Source of the DNA: JAAZMI01 sp050948785
GTDB taxonomy: Bacteria; Bacillota; Dethiobacteria; DTU022; UBA8154
Length of the DNA stretch: 64,000 nt
Assembly: GCA_050948785.1 (NCBI GenBank)
Contig: JBMNEM010000002.1
Span: forward strand, 328,077 to 392,076
Direction: 5' to 3'
The notes beneath the pieces were generated by a model. That model worked only from the letters and a program-made list of their open reading frames with translations. It did no database searches and had not been told where the DNA came from. Below are positions 8,711-18,062 of the stretch, piece by piece (position 1 is the first letter of the stretch; the number at the start of each line of letters is the position of its first letter). A program made the position numbers and the translations under genes.

Positions 8711-10130
8711 AAGCATTCGCCTGCGGATGGCCATCACATACTTGCTACTCATCGCTCTGGCGATGCTTGCTACAGGGCTGATTCTTCTCAATATGCTGGA
8801 AAAATATTATTTGTCGTCTGCGGAAGAAAATTTAAAGCGGACCGGCAGCCTTACAGCGGAATTCATTTTGAATTATTTGCGGGAAGATGCGGATGCCGTG
8901 CTTTTAAGCAGTGTCGCGGAGAATTTCAGCCGGCAGATCAACGCCAGGGTTATTTTCGTCAGCCCGCAGCATACTGTCCTGGGGGATTCCCTGCGTGTCG
9001 GGGGGCTTTTGGGTACAAAAATGGACCGGGCTGAAGTTACGGCTGCCCTCCAGGGAAAGAGCAGCCACAGTATTCAGTACAGCCACCTTTCCAACCAGTG
9101 GGTTCTCCAGGTAGCTCTGCCCGTGGAAGAAGGCGGTGTTTCCCGGGGAGCAGTATTCCTGTCCACATCCCTCAACCCTGTTTATGAAACCCTGGCTGCT
9201 ATCCGCCGCCTCTTTTTATGGGCGACGTTTGGAACCATGCTCTTTGCCGGGGCCCTGATTGTCCTTTTTGCCCGCCGCCTCACAGAACCGATCCTGAAGT
9301 TGACCACTGCCGCCCAGCAGTTGGCGGAGGGCCAGCTGGATCAGCACATTCCCGTGCAGACGGACGATGAAATCGGGCGGCTGGCCCGGCAGTTCAATAT
9401 TATGGCGGCCAAAGTGAAAGAGATGAACCACCGCCTGACACGTTTTGTTGCCGATGTATCCCACGAACTGCGTACGCCATTGAGCTCAATTCATGTCTGC
9501 CTGCAGACTTTGCAGGATTATGAGCTGAAACCGGAAGAACAAAAAGAATTCCTGGAGGATATTAATTACGAAACGCAGCGCCTGATCTACCTGGTGGAGG
9601 ATCTCCTGGAAATCACCAGGAGACAGGAAGTGGCGGACAAAAGAGAAACGTTTTCCCTGGGGGCCCTCCTGGAAGAGGTTGTCAATGCCACTCTCCCCCG
9701 TGCGGAACGGAAAGGTCTCCAGTTTTTTGCCGAAATCTCCCCCGATTTACCCAGCCTGTATCTTTCCACGGAAGATCTGAAGCGGGTTCTTTTTAACCTT
9801 TTGGATAATGCCATTAAATACACCCCTGCCGGCGGTTGGGTAAAACTTGCCGCCGTGAAAGTCAGCGAGGATCTGCTCATTACCGTGCAGGATACAGGAT
9901 GTGGCATCCCCCCCGAGGCCATCCCCCATATTTTTGAGCGTTTTTACAGGGTGGACAAGGCCCGCTCCCGTTATTTGGGTGGTACAGGTTTGGGACTGGC
10001 AATCTGCAAAGAGATTGTTACGTATTATGGCGGGGAAATCGGCATCCGGGAAAGCCGGGAAGGCGCAGGGAGCACCTTTTACTTTACCCTTCCTGCTGCA
10101 CTTTTTGTCTTTCCGCCGTCCACCGGCTGA
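8703..10130 (+). CDS. Membrane sensor histidine kinase
   Basis: 475 residues. A transmembrane segment near 9-30, an extracytoplasmic domain to about 165, and a second transmembrane segment near 167-190 are followed by HAMP, HisKA with phosphoacceptor His254 in VADVSHELRTPLSS, and an ATPase domain (N-box NLLDNAIKYT, G1 DTGCGIP, F-box FERFYRVD, G2 GGTGLGLAI). This is the PhoR/ResE-like arrangement. It overlaps the regulator gene and is the obvious cognate kinase. The signal is unknown. The C-terminus ends shortly after the usual TFYFTLP. Confidence 0.95.
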   Translation: MFKSIRLRMAITYLLLIALAMLATGLILLNMLEKYYLSSAEENLKRTGSLTAEFILNYLREDADAVLLSSVAENFSRQINARVIFVSPQHTVLGDSLRVGGLLGTKMDRAEVTAALQGKSSHSIQYSHLSNQWVLQVALPVEEGGVSRGAVFLSTSLNPVYETLAAIRRLFLWATFGTMLFAGALIVLFARRLTEPILKLTTAAQQLAEGQLDQHIPVQTDDEIGRLARQFNIMAAKVKEMNHRLTRFVADVSHELRTPLSSIHVCLQTLQDYELKPEEQKEFLEDINYETQRLIYLVEDLLEITRRQEVADKRETFSLGALLEEVVNATLPRAERKGLQFFAEISPDLPSLYLSTEDLKRVLFNLLDNAIKYTPAGGWVKLAAVKVSEDLLITVQDTGCGIPPEAIPHIFERFYRVDKARSRYLGGTGLGLAICKEIVTYYGGEIGIRESREGAGSTFYFTLPAALFVFPPSTG

Positions 10131-10203
10131 CCCCGGGCGGCAGGCAAAAAAAAGCCCGGGTCGGAAAAACGGGCTGCATAAATTCAAATTGAGGTGTTTG
10201 AGG

Positions 10204-12270
10204 ATGACCTTGAAATTTAAACGCAAAGCAACCTCCTTCCTGACCCTGCTGTTGATTTTGGTTTGTGCCTGCAGCCCTCCGCAGTCCACCCTCAAGGGTG
10301 AAGCTCCGGTCGAGCCGGTAGTTTCGGGCTTGGAAAATTTCGGTGAGGCCCTGCTGTTAAAGGGCAGTTTTTCCATCATCAACCCGGAAACAAAGATCTA
10401 TGGCCTTTTTCTTTCCAGTTCCGGCCGGGATATTTTTTTTAGTTCGGATGCCCGTTCTGTAAATATGCTAGACGACCAGGGGCACCTGCGGTGGGAAGTC
10501 TTCTTGGAAGGCCTCCCCATCAGTGCGGTCCTCACCCCTGATGGGCGCCTTGCGGCCGTCGGGACGGATCAGGGTAAAGTATATTGTTTGGACAATGACG
10601 GGCACATCCTTTGGGAAAAAAGCTTTCAAGGGCAGGTGGAGCAGGTAGCCCTTGCTCCTGATGGAGACTGCCTCGCTGTTTCCTTACAGGAAGAGGGAGG
10701 CCAATTTAAGCTGTGTCTTTTTGAACAGTGGGGCACCACCCTGCGCTGGGAAAAAGAAACCGGCCCCCTTGAAGATCTGCGGCTTTTACCGGAGGACAGG
10801 CTTGCCTACCTGGAAAAAAATGAAGAGGAAAGCACCCTTGTCCTGCTGGAAGAGGGCAAGGTTTTCTGGCAGGCTCCGGCTTCCCAAACGGCTTTTTCGG
10901 AAAATGGCGGGTTTGTCGCTCTATTTAACGCAGGGTTTTTAAACTTTTATCAACTGGAGCAGAATTCTCCTCCCCGGCTTTTATGGAGCAAACCTACCGA
11001 TATAGAGGTAAGTTCCCTGATCTTAACGGAAAAAGGGAAACGCCTCCTCGCCTATAGCACTTTTCCGGGAACCGGCAGTAATCTTTTCGTCTTTAATCAA
11101 GAGGGCACACTACTTTGGGAGAAAAAAATTCCCGGGGGTTCCCTTTTGCAAACTTCCCGCCACGGGGAAAAAATTGTCGCTTCCTCCTGGCAGGAGTACA
11201 GTGAAAATTTTAGCAAGCTCTTGATTGTTGACAGCGACGGTAAAACCCTGCAAGAACTGGAGGTGGCTATCCGCATCGAAAAAATGGCTGTCTCCCGGGA
11301 GGGGAACACACTGGCCCTGGCTGGAAACGATGGCCATATCTTTATCCTGGATCTGGCCGACCCGGATGCTTCTCCTGCGGAAAAATCGGCGGTAGGAGGA
11401 GATGCCGAGCAGCAGGGGGAACTTTACCGCCCGGCAGTCTTTCAGAGAACAGCGGGAGAATATTACCTGACGCTCTATTTTTACGATGAACATGCTCTGC
11501 ACCTTATTCCCGTGAACCGTAAAGTAAAAAATACCCCCGATCTGCTCCAAACGGCTGTGAATGAACTGGTAAAAGGCCCCAGCCGCTTCAGCAGCCTTTC
11601 CCGCACACTTCCCAAGGATGCCGGTATCAAGGTCTATTTGGAACAGGGGATCGCCACCGTGGATCTCCCCGGTGTTCTCAACCGGTTGGGGGGCTCCACG
11701 CAAGTTTTAGGCATTATCGATTCTTTGCTTCTGACAATTTCCCAGTTTTCTGCGGTGGAAGGGATACAATTTTTCATCGACGGGGAAAAAGCCTCGGTTT
11801 TTGGTGCAGAGGGCCTTTCCATTGAGCATGTTTACGCGCGGCGATCCTCTGCCGGCAAAACGATGCTTTACCTTCCTTACCGCTCCGGGGAGCGCTACTA
11901 CCTGCTTCCCCGGGAAATGGTTTCGTTGGGCAGCAAAAGCAGCAGGCAAGGGGATCTGCTCAAAATTCTCCTGGAGGAAAACAAACGTTTTTTACCGGAA
12001 GTTCCGGAACTGAAAAACTTTACCGCGGAAGGGGAACAGATCATTCTGGACTGGGGGCCTTCCCTAAAGGAATTATTCCCTTGGAAGGGAACCCCGGAAG
12101 ACAAGGCCCGGGCCGCCCTTTTTTTAGATTCACTGCTGTTGACCCTGGGGAGCAATTTTCACTGTAAAAGCGTGGTGCACCTTGTGGAGGGACAACGCTG
12201 GGTCCCCCCTTCCGGATATCCCTCTCTGTACCAGGAATTCAAATACCCGTTTTATCTCAACCCGGAATAA
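10204..12270 (+). CDS. Lipoprotein with beta-propeller and GerMN domains
   Basis: 688 residues. The start at ATG 10204 (GAGGTG upstream) gives a lipoprotein signal, LLLILVCAC, with probable lipidation at the cysteine of CSPPQS. Residues about 45-390 form a PQQ/WD-like propeller of repeated blocks such as LTPDGRLAAVGTDQGKVYC and LAPDGDCLAVS. From about residue 430 comes a GerMN (germane) domain (VNELVKGPS, then GIATVDLPG), and a more divergent second copy fills the C-terminus. GerMN domains occur in spore germination protein GerM and related cell-surface proteins. It follows the two-component system by 73 bases and may be regulated by it. Confidence 0.8.
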   Translation: MTLKFKRKATSFLTLLLILVCACSPPQSTLKGEAPVEPVVSGLENFGEALLLKGSFSIINPETKIYGLFLSSSGRDIFFSSDARSVNMLDDQGHLRWEVFLEGLPISAVLTPDGRLAAVGTDQGKVYCLDNDGHILWEKSFQGQVEQVALAPDGDCLAVSLQEEGGQFKLCLFEQWGTTLRWEKETGPLEDLRLLPEDRLAYLEKNEEESTLVLLEEGKVFWQAPASQTAFSENGGFVALFNAGFLNFYQLEQNSPPRLLWSKPTDIEVSSLILTEKGKRLLAYSTFPGTGSNLFVFNQEGTLLWEKKIPGGSLLQTSRHGEKIVASSWQEYSENFSKLLIVDSDGKTLQELEVAIRIEKMAVSREGNTLALAGNDGHIFILDLADPDASPAEKSAVGGDAEQQGELYRPAVFQRTAGEYYLTLYFYDEHALHLIPVNRKVKNTPDLLQTAVNELVKGPSRFSSLSRTLPKDAGIKVYLEQGIATVDLPGVLNRLGGSTQVLGIIDSLLLTISQFSAVEGIQFFIDGEKASVFGAEGLSIEHVYARRSSAGKTMLYLPYRSGERYYLLPREMVSLGSKSSRQGDLLKILLEENKRFLPEVPELKNFTAEGEQIILDWGPSLKELFPWKGTPEDKARAALFLDSLLLTLGSNFHCKSVVHLVEGQRWVPPSGYPSLYQEFKYPFYLNPE

Positions 12271-12431
12271 AATATTTGACAGGAACGATTTCGGCGCGAT
12301 ACAGCCGAATTTGGACCATAAGATCATAATTGGAACTTTAAATGGCTATAACTACTGTTAATATGATAGAATAGAGAATAAAAGAATAATTGCCATTATA
12401 TACCTTAAATGCAGTAAAGGATCGTGATTGC

Positions 12432-14165
12432 ATGCTTATTTTTAAAGAAGAGATTGGCTTCCTGCTTGCTTCTTTGACCGGCCTGGAGCCGCCAGAGGTA
12501 ATTGCGCGTCTGGAGACCCCACCCGAACCGGGGCTGGGGGAATATGCTTTCCCCTGCTATATCCTGTCCCGCTCCTGGAAAAAACCACCGCAGGTGATCG
12601 CGGCGGAGTTGGCGGCGCAAATAAAGCCGGTGGGTGAGCTGGAGAAAGTCCAAAACGTCGGGCCTTATCTTAATTTTCACCTTAACCGTACTCAACTTCT
12701 AAGCAGGTTATTACCGGAAATTGCCCGGCAGGGCCTTGACTACGGTCAGACGCAGGAAGGCCGGGGCCGCGCCGTGGTGATTGATTATTCAGCCCCCAAT
12801 ATCGCCAAACCCTTTGGGATTGGGCACCTGCGCTCCACGGTTATCGGCAATGCCCTTTACCGGCTTTATGAAAATCAGGGTTTTCGTGTCGTGGGGATCA
12901 ACCACCTGGGAGACTGGGGGACGCAGTTTGGCAAATTGATTGTTGCTTACCGGCGTTGGGGAGAAAGTTCCCAACTGGAAAAAGATCCGGTCAATTATCT
13001 TTACCGGCTCTATGTCCTTTTCCACCAGGAAGCGGAAAAAGAACCACAGTTGGAAGAAGAAGCGCGCCAATGGTTCCTGAACCTGGAAAAACAGGACCCG
13101 GAGGCCGTTCAGCTCTGGGAACATTTTCGTGCTTTAAGCCTGGATGAATTCCAACGCCTTTACCGTTTTTTGGGGATTAAATTTGATGCTTACCAGGGGG
13201 AAAGCTTTTATAACCACCTGCTGGATAAGACCATCAAGCTGGTGGCTGAAAAAGGGCTGGTAAAGGAAAGCGAAGGAGCGCTGCTGGCGGATCTGGAGCC
13301 GCATGGCCTGCCCCCCTGCCTGCTGCGTAAAAAAGACGGGGCCACCCTGTATATCACCCGGGATCTGGCGGCGGCGATTTACAGGTATGAGCGGTACCGT
13401 TTCCATAAACTATTATATGTGGTCGGTGCTGAGCAAACCCTGCATTTTCAGCAGCTTTTTAAGATCCTGGAATTGATGGGCTACCCTTGGGCCCGGGACT
13501 GTGTGCATATACCTTTTGGCTTGATCCATTTTAAAGATGGGCGCATGTCTACCCGGCAGGGGCGGACAATTTTCCTGGAGGATGTGCTGCAGCGGGCTAT
13601 TGAACTGGCCTGGACCACTATTCTGGATAAAAACCCCACTCTGGAAGATAAAGAAGGGGCGGCACGTCTGGTGGGGCTGGGAGCTGTCATCTTCGGAGAT
13701 TTAATCAATGACCGGATCAAAGATATCGAATTTGACTGGGATAAGGTCCTTGATTTTTCTGGAGAAACCGCCCCTTATGTGCAGTATTCCCATGCCCGGA
13801 TTTGCAGTATTTTACGCAAGGCCACACCTGCGGAATCAGATCTTTTTGCATCGCAGGATGATCTCTCCCGCCGCTTCGCTGTCGTGGCAGGCCGGCTGGA
13901 TTCCCCGGAAGAGGGACAACTGGCTGTGACCCTGGGACGTTTTTTCGAGCAGCTCCGGCGCGCTGCCGAAGATTACCGGCCCTCCCACCTGGCACGCTAC
14001 CTGGTGGAGCTGGCCCGGGATTTCAACAAATTTTATCATAGCTGTCCTGTCCTGACTGCAGATGAAGATTTAAGGGCGGCGCGGCTTTTGCTCATCCAGG
14101 GAGTACAGATTGTCCTGCAAAAAGGCATGAAACTTTTAGGAATTGATGTTCCGAGGGAGATGTAA
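12432..14165 (+). CDS. argS: Arginine--tRNA ligase
   Basis: Class I synthetase of 577 residues. The N-terminal Add-1 tRNA-binding domain is followed by DYSAPNIAKPFGIGHLRS, the Bacillus-style form of the HIGH motif, and DGRMSTRQG, the matching KMSKS-equivalent. The C-terminal DALR anticodon-binding domain ends in MKLLGIDVPREM, as in Bacillus ArgS. I prefer ATG 12432 over an upstream TTG at 12390, which lacks a usable SD. No T-box is visible in the 160-base leader. serS follows after 58 bases and is probably in the same transcript. Confidence 0.96.
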   Translation: MLIFKEEIGFLLASLTGLEPPEVIARLETPPEPGLGEYAFPCYILSRSWKKPPQVIAAELAAQIKPVGELEKVQNVGPYLNFHLNRTQLLSRLLPEIARQGLDYGQTQEGRGRAVVIDYSAPNIAKPFGIGHLRSTVIGNALYRLYENQGFRVVGINHLGDWGTQFGKLIVAYRRWGESSQLEKDPVNYLYRLYVLFHQEAEKEPQLEEEARQWFLNLEKQDPEAVQLWEHFRALSLDEFQRLYRFLGIKFDAYQGESFYNHLLDKTIKLVAEKGLVKESEGALLADLEPHGLPPCLLRKKDGATLYITRDLAAAIYRYERYRFHKLLYVVGAEQTLHFQQLFKILELMGYPWARDCVHIPFGLIHFKDGRMSTRQGRTIFLEDVLQRAIELAWTTILDKNPTLEDKEGAARLVGLGAVIFGDLINDRIKDIEFDWDKVLDFSGETAPYVQYSHARICSILRKATPAESDLFASQDDLSRRFAVVAGRLDSPEEGQLAVTLGRFFEQLRRAAEDYRPSHLARYLVELARDFNKFYHSCPVLTADEDLRAARLLLIQGVQIVLQKGMKLLGIDVPREM

Positions 14166-14223
14166 TATGAGGCCTGACCCAGGCCATGATTAAACCAAAA
14201 CCGCTAAGTAGGTGAGCTGAATA

Positions 14224-15513
14224 ATGCTGGATATGCGCTTTGTGCGGGAAAATCCCGAGGCAGTGCGTCAGGCTATCAAGGCCAAGGGAGAAAAGGCTGC
14301 GCTGGAAAGGTTCTTACAATTGGAGCAGCAAAGGCGAGTACTGCTGCAGGAAGTTGAAGCTTTAAAACACCAGCGCAATACGGTGTCCCGGGAGGTTGGC
14401 CGCCTGAAAAAGGAAGGACGGGATACCCCCGAACTTATAGAAACAATGCGTCAGGTCAACGAACGCATTAAAGAACTGGATCGAAAGCAAAAAGAAGTGG
14501 AAACGCATCTCGAAAAAATTCTTTTACACCTGCCGAACATCCCCGATCCTGATATTCCCGTAGGTATGGAAGAAGAAGATAATCTGGAAGTACGCCGCTG
14601 GGGAGAGCCTCCCCGGTTTGCATTTACTCCCAAGGCCCACTGGGACCTGGGCGAGGAGCTGGGTATCCTGGATTTCCCCCGGGCCGGTAAAACAACAGGG
14701 GCACGCTTTGTTTTTTACCAGGGCATGGGGGCCCGGCTGGAGAGAGCACTGATTAATTTCATGCTGGATCTGCACACCGCTGAACATGGCTACAAGGAGA
14801 TTTTCCCTCCATTTTTAGTCCATCGCCAGAGCATGATCGGTACCGGACAGCTGCCCAAATTTGCCGAAGACGCCTTTAACGTGGCCGGAACGGACTATTG
14901 GCTGATCCCTACCGCGGAAGTGCCGGTTACCAACTTTCACCGGGAGGAGATCCTCCCCGCCGAACAACTTCCACTGTACTATGTGGCCTACAGCGCCTGT
15001 TTCCGGGCCGAGGCCGGCGCTCACGGCAGGGATACGCGGGGGCTGATCCGGCAGCACCAGTTTAACAAAGTGGAGCTGGTTAAATTTACGGCTCCACAGG
15101 ACTCTGATGTCGAACTGGAAAAACTGGTCAACGACGCCGAAAGAGTTTTACAGCTTTTGGGCCTGCCCTACCGGGTTATGTTGATGTGCACAGGTGATCT
15201 GGGCTTTGCCGCCGCCCGGAAATATGACCTGGAGATCTGGTTCCCGGCCTACGGAACTTACCGGGAAGTCTCCTCCTGCAGCAACTTCCGCGATTTCCAG
15301 GCCCGCCGTGCCGGGATACGCTATCGGCCTGCCCCCCGCGCCAAAGCTGAATTCGTCCATACCCTCAATGGTTCGGGCCTGGCCATCGGACGCACCCTGG
15401 CGGCCATCCTGGAAAATTACCAGCAGGAGGACGGCAGCGTAGCCATTCCCGAGGTGCTGCGTCCCTATCTCCCGCCGGAACACGACGGAATCATCAAGCC
15501 CGACAACGCTTGA
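14224..15513 (+). CDS. serS: Serine--tRNA ligase
   Basis: Class II synthetase of 429 residues. A long N-terminal helical arm (residues about 27-105), which clamps the long variable arm of tRNA-Ser, is followed by the catalytic core with motif 2 (CFRAEAGAHGRDTRGLIRQH) and motif 3 (GSGLAIGRTLAAILENYQ). ATG 14224 follows AGGTGAGCTGAATA. It lies just upstream of tRNA-Ser(UGA) and tRNA-Ser(GCU), the usual Firmicute arrangement. Confidence 0.97.
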   Translation: MLDMRFVRENPEAVRQAIKAKGEKAALERFLQLEQQRRVLLQEVEALKHQRNTVSREVGRLKKEGRDTPELIETMRQVNERIKELDRKQKEVETHLEKILLHLPNIPDPDIPVGMEEEDNLEVRRWGEPPRFAFTPKAHWDLGEELGILDFPRAGKTTGARFVFYQGMGARLERALINFMLDLHTAEHGYKEIFPPFLVHRQSMIGTGQLPKFAEDAFNVAGTDYWLIPTAEVPVTNFHREEILPAEQLPLYYVAYSACFRAEAGAHGRDTRGLIRQHQFNKVELVKFTAPQDSDVELEKLVNDAERVLQLLGLPYRVMLMCTGDLGFAAARKYDLEIWFPAYGTYREVSSCSNFRDFQARRAGIRYRPAPRAKAEFVHTLNGSGLAIGRTLAAILENYQQEDGSVAIPEVLRPYLPPEHDGIIKPDNA

Positions 15514-15530
15514 TTTTGCTCTTGAATTGG

Positions 15531-15560
15531 TTGACAAGATCATGCTCTATATGCTATACT
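15531..15560 (+). promoter_or_regulatory. Sigma-A promoter of the tRNA cluster
   Basis: TTGACA (15531-15536), an 18-base spacer and TATACT (15555-15560). The start point would fall about 25 bases before tRNA-Ser(UGA). Confidence 0.8.
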
Positions 15561-15592
15561 TTCGCTACGAGCTGTGTTCGCAAACCAGACCG

Positions 15593-15680
15593 GGAGGGGT
15601 GTCCGAGCGGTTTAAGGAGCCGGTCTTGAAAACCGGTGACTCGACAAGAGCCGTGGGTTCGAATCCCACCCCCTCCGCCA
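15593..15680 (+). tRNA. tRNA-Ser (anticodon UGA)
   Basis: Acceptor GGAGGGG pairs with CCCCTCC, followed by G and an encoded CCA. The anticodon stem-loop is CCGGT-CTTGAAA-ACCGG with anticodon TGA. A long type II variable arm and a normal T-arm (GTGGG/CCCAC) are present. Confidence 0.96.
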
Positions 15681-15698
15681 GATGAAGAGTATTTATGC

Positions 15699-15793
15699 GG
15701 AGAGATGGCCGAGCCGGTCGAAGGCGGTCGCCTGCTAAGCGATTAAGCGGGTTAAAGCTCGCTTCGTGGGTTCGAATCCCACTCTCTCCGCCA
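15699..15793 (+). tRNA. tRNA-Ser (anticodon GCU)
   Basis: Acceptor GGAGAGA pairs with TCTCTCC, with encoded CCA. The anticodon loop CTGCTAA gives GCT. A long variable arm is present. It reads serine AGC/AGU codons. Confidence 0.96.
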
Positions 15794-15799
15794 ATTAAT

Positions 15800-15876
<77 letters not shown>

Positions 15877-15957
15877 TAAAATTAAACCCATAAAGCTTCC
15901 CTTCATGTAAAATGCCAATGTGGCAAATGAAGCATAATGAAGCGGTAGACTGTTCCG

Positions 15958-15997
15958 AGGCCGGGAGGGTAGAGACCATCTCCCGGCCTTGTTTTTC
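15958..15997 (+). terminator. Intrinsic terminator of the tRNA cluster
   Basis: AGGCCGGGAG (15958-15967) pairs with CTCCCGGCCT (15980-15989), followed by TGTTTTT. It separates the tRNAs from tadA. Confidence 0.9.
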
Positions 15998-16187
15998 CTA
16001 CTGGCAACCATTGGCTGTCCCGGCCGCGTTCCTTTTCCCTGTTGACAACCATTGGCTCACCGCATCCGCGCGCCCAAGCTGAAGTATCGAAGTGTCACTG
16101 GGCACGCGGACATCGGAAACACTGATACGTTAAATGAAATTGGCATCCATGGCTTGGCTTGCATATTGAGGGGGTTGTTGAGCAGCA

Positions 16188-16685
16188 ATGCCCGGTGAAC
16201 AAAGTGCCCAAAAGGACGGGCAAGACGAACAATATATGGAAATAGCGCTGGAACTCGCCCGGGAAGCTTTTCGGCAGGGTGAAGTTCCTGTTGGCGCAGT
16301 TCTGGTCCACGGAGAGGAAATCATCGCCCGCAGCTATAACCGCCGTGAAGGATTGCAAGATGCCACGGCACACGCGGAGATCCTGGCACTGCGGGAAGCA
16401 GGAGCGCGCTTGGGGAGCTGGCGTCTTTTAGGGACAACTCTTTACGTTACCCTTGAACCCTGCCCCATGTGCGCCGGTGCCCTCGTCCAGGCCCGGGTAT
16501 CCCGCCTGGTTTATGGCGCCCGCGACCCGAAAGGAGGCGCAGCAGGCACCCTCTACAACATCCCCGGCGATCCCCGGCTGAACCACCGCCTGGAAGTGAA
16601 AGAAGGAGTTTTACACGAAAAATGCGCAGCCTTGCTGCGGGAATTTTTTCAGGCCCGCCGGGGGACAGAAACGGCAGATACCTAA
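16188..16685 (+). CDS. tadA: tRNA adenosine(34) deaminase TadA
   Basis: 165-residue zinc deaminase that converts A34 of tRNA-Arg(ACG) to inosine. The catalytic HAE motif (His62, Glu64) and the zinc cysteines PCPMC (Cys92, Cys95) are in place, and GAxDPKGGAAGTLYN is the typical C-terminal loop. ATG 16188 gives a short N-terminal extension before MEIALELAREAF; its SD is weak. Position between the tRNA cluster and ffs/dnaX follows the Bacillus order, but here 11 kb of other genes has entered downstream. Confidence 0.96.
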   Translation: MPGEQSAQKDGQDEQYMEIALELAREAFRQGEVPVGAVLVHGEEIIARSYNRREGLQDATAHAEILALREAGARLGSWRLLGTTLYVTLEPCPMCAGALVQARVSRLVYGARDPKGGAAGTLYNIPGDPRLNHRLEVKEGVLHEKCAALLREFFQARRGTETADT

Positions 16686-16933
16686 GATGCCTGGTTTCGG
16701 CTCAAAATTGACGCATACAAACACTCTTATATAACCGTTCCTAGGCAAGCGACGCCGCAATATCTGACAATTTATAGCACCCGCCCTTATTCCTTGATTA
16801 ATAGAAAATAGGAGTTACGAAGCATTATTTTAGTGGCCCTGGCGACCCATAGAATATCTATTATCTGCATTTAGCGGGAAAAAGGGAGGTGAATATCTAC
16901 TTCTAAGCGGGAAAAAAGTCCCAGGCTGCGGTC

Positions 16934-16962
16934 TTTACAAACCCCCAGCCCTATTATATAAT
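16934..16962 (+). promoter_or_regulatory. Promoter for tRNA-Ser(CGA)
   Basis: TTTACA (16934-16939), a 17-base spacer and TATAAT (16957-16962), about 20 bases before the tRNA. Confidence 0.75.
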
Positions 16963-16981
16963 AATTTTATTAAATCAATCT

Positions 16982-17074
16982 GGAGAGATGGCCGAGTCCG
17001 GTTGAAGGCGCACGACTCGAAATCGTGTAGGCGGTAGCCCCGTCTCGTGGGTTCGAATCCCACTCTCTCCGCCA
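16982..17074 (+). tRNA. tRNA-Ser (anticodon CGA)
   Basis: Acceptor GGAGAGA/TCTCTCC, encoded CCA, anticodon loop CTCGAAA (CGA) and a long variable arm. It is a third serine isoacceptor, transcribed separately from the first cluster. Confidence 0.95.
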
Positions 17075-17079
17075 AATCT

Positions 17080-17421
17080 TTACCTTATTCTTCTCAGGAT
17101 GATTTCTTCGTGTTTGGTTACTTCGCTTTCTATTCTTTCCAGCTTCTCTGAATTAAGTTTGTACCCATCAAATAAAGCCTTAAGTTTTTGACCGTGGTCG
17201 TTTTCAATTTTGATCACGGTTTCTTTAATAGATCTAACGTCGGCCTTAACCTCCGCTAGTTCCTGTTTTGTAGCCATGTTAGCTTCTACGCTGGTAACCC
17301 TGGAGTCTATGTTGGTAACCCTGGAGTCTATGCTGGTAACCCTGGAGTCTATGTTGTTTATCCTTGAATCCATGTCTCCTATTTTTTCTAATATCTTCTC
17401 CAACAATTCCCTATCAGTCAT
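17080..17421 (-). CDS. Small coiled-coil protein with heptad-like repeats
   Basis: 113 residues, strongly charged, predicted to be almost entirely alpha-helical coiled coil. Residues 18-42 hold four copies of a seven-residue unit of the type (N/S)IDSRVT, encoded by 21-bp DNA repeats. GGAGGTAAGG sits before the ATG at 17421. There is no signal peptide or membrane segment. Proteins of this kind are common, uncharacterised clostridial products; some resemble phage or cell-division coiled coils. I cannot assign a function. Its 3' end lies only 5 bases from the oppositely transcribed tRNA-Ser(CGA). Confidence 0.75.
   Translation of the reverse strand: MTDRELLEKILEKIGDMDSRINNIDSRVTSIDSRVTNIDSRVTSVEANMATKQELAEVKADVRSIKETVIKIENDHGQKLKALFDGYKLNSEKLERIESEVTKHEEIILRRIR
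17291..17374. repeat. 21-bp tandem repeat inside the coiled-coil gene
   Basis: Three near-identical 21-bp units (17291-17353) and a degenerate fourth (17354-17374). Each encodes one heptad, so copy number could change without breaking the frame. Confidence 0.85.
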
Positions 17422-17564
17422 CCTTACCTCCTTACTTTTTAGCCATAAAACATCTTAATATTTTTTAATCGCTATGCGTATCCTTTCAACAAAACGGTAA
17501 CATTTTACAAATCAAATGTCAACAACTTTTTAAGTGGTCATTAGGTTTTATTGACTACCCCGCC

Positions 17565-18062
17565 TTACCCTTCTCTTACCCTTTTGGGCAGAGATGTACT
17601 GATTACTGCTGCCAGCACGCCGCCCAGCAGGGCATTATAGAATTGGGGCAAAAGCAAAGCCCCTGTGATTGGCGAGGGCAGCGTTAAAATATAAGTGGCC
17701 GCGCCGGCAATGATTAAAAATTTGACCACTGCGCCTGCTGCTACTCCTGCAAACTGCCCGGCCTTGGAAGGCAGGAAGCGGTAAAGTAAACCTATCAAAA
17801 ATGTATAAACAGCATTGCCGATCATAATAAAAGGGATGGCCGGTGCCAGAGGAGCGGGCAGAATGCCCAGCAGCAGTGCAGCCCAGGGCGTAAGCAGCCC
17901 GATTATGACCCCGCTGCCCATACCTACCCAAAGTGTGGCCAGGGCCAGAAAAAAGTTAACCGCGGGGCCTGTGAAAATAGTTGGCAGGCGCAGCCCCTGC
18001 AATGCCAGAGTCAGCGCCAGGAAAAGCGCTGTCCGCGTTAGAAAATTTATATTTAACCGCAT
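17565..18062 (-). CDS. Membrane protein resembling an ECF-transporter S component
   Basis: 165 residues with about five to six hydrophobic segments and short loops, no signal peptide and few charges. The pattern (N-terminal TRTALFLALTLALQGLRLP, then glycine/alanine-rich helices) is that of substrate-binding S components of energy-coupling factor vitamin transporters, but no specificity motif is recognised. ATG 18062 has AGGAGGT upstream and is preferred over the adjacent TTG. It is divergent from the hydrogenase operon. Small membrane proteins of this kind are often found beside clostridial [FeFe]-hydrogenase genes, so it may be functionally linked or only share the regulatory region. Confidence 0.6.
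   Translation of the reverse strand: MRLNINFLTRTALFLALTLALQGLRLPTIFTGPAVNFFLALATLWVGMGSGVIIGLLTPWAALLLGILPAPLAPAIPFIMIGNAVYTFLIGLLYRFLPSKAGQFAGVAAGAVVKFLIIAGAATYILTLPSPITGALLLPQFYNALLGGVLAAVISTSLPKRVREG

Noticed and set aside
12271..12431. T-box leader for argS/serS
   Set aside because: The leader is about 160 bases and I could not find the T-box core or specifier loop.
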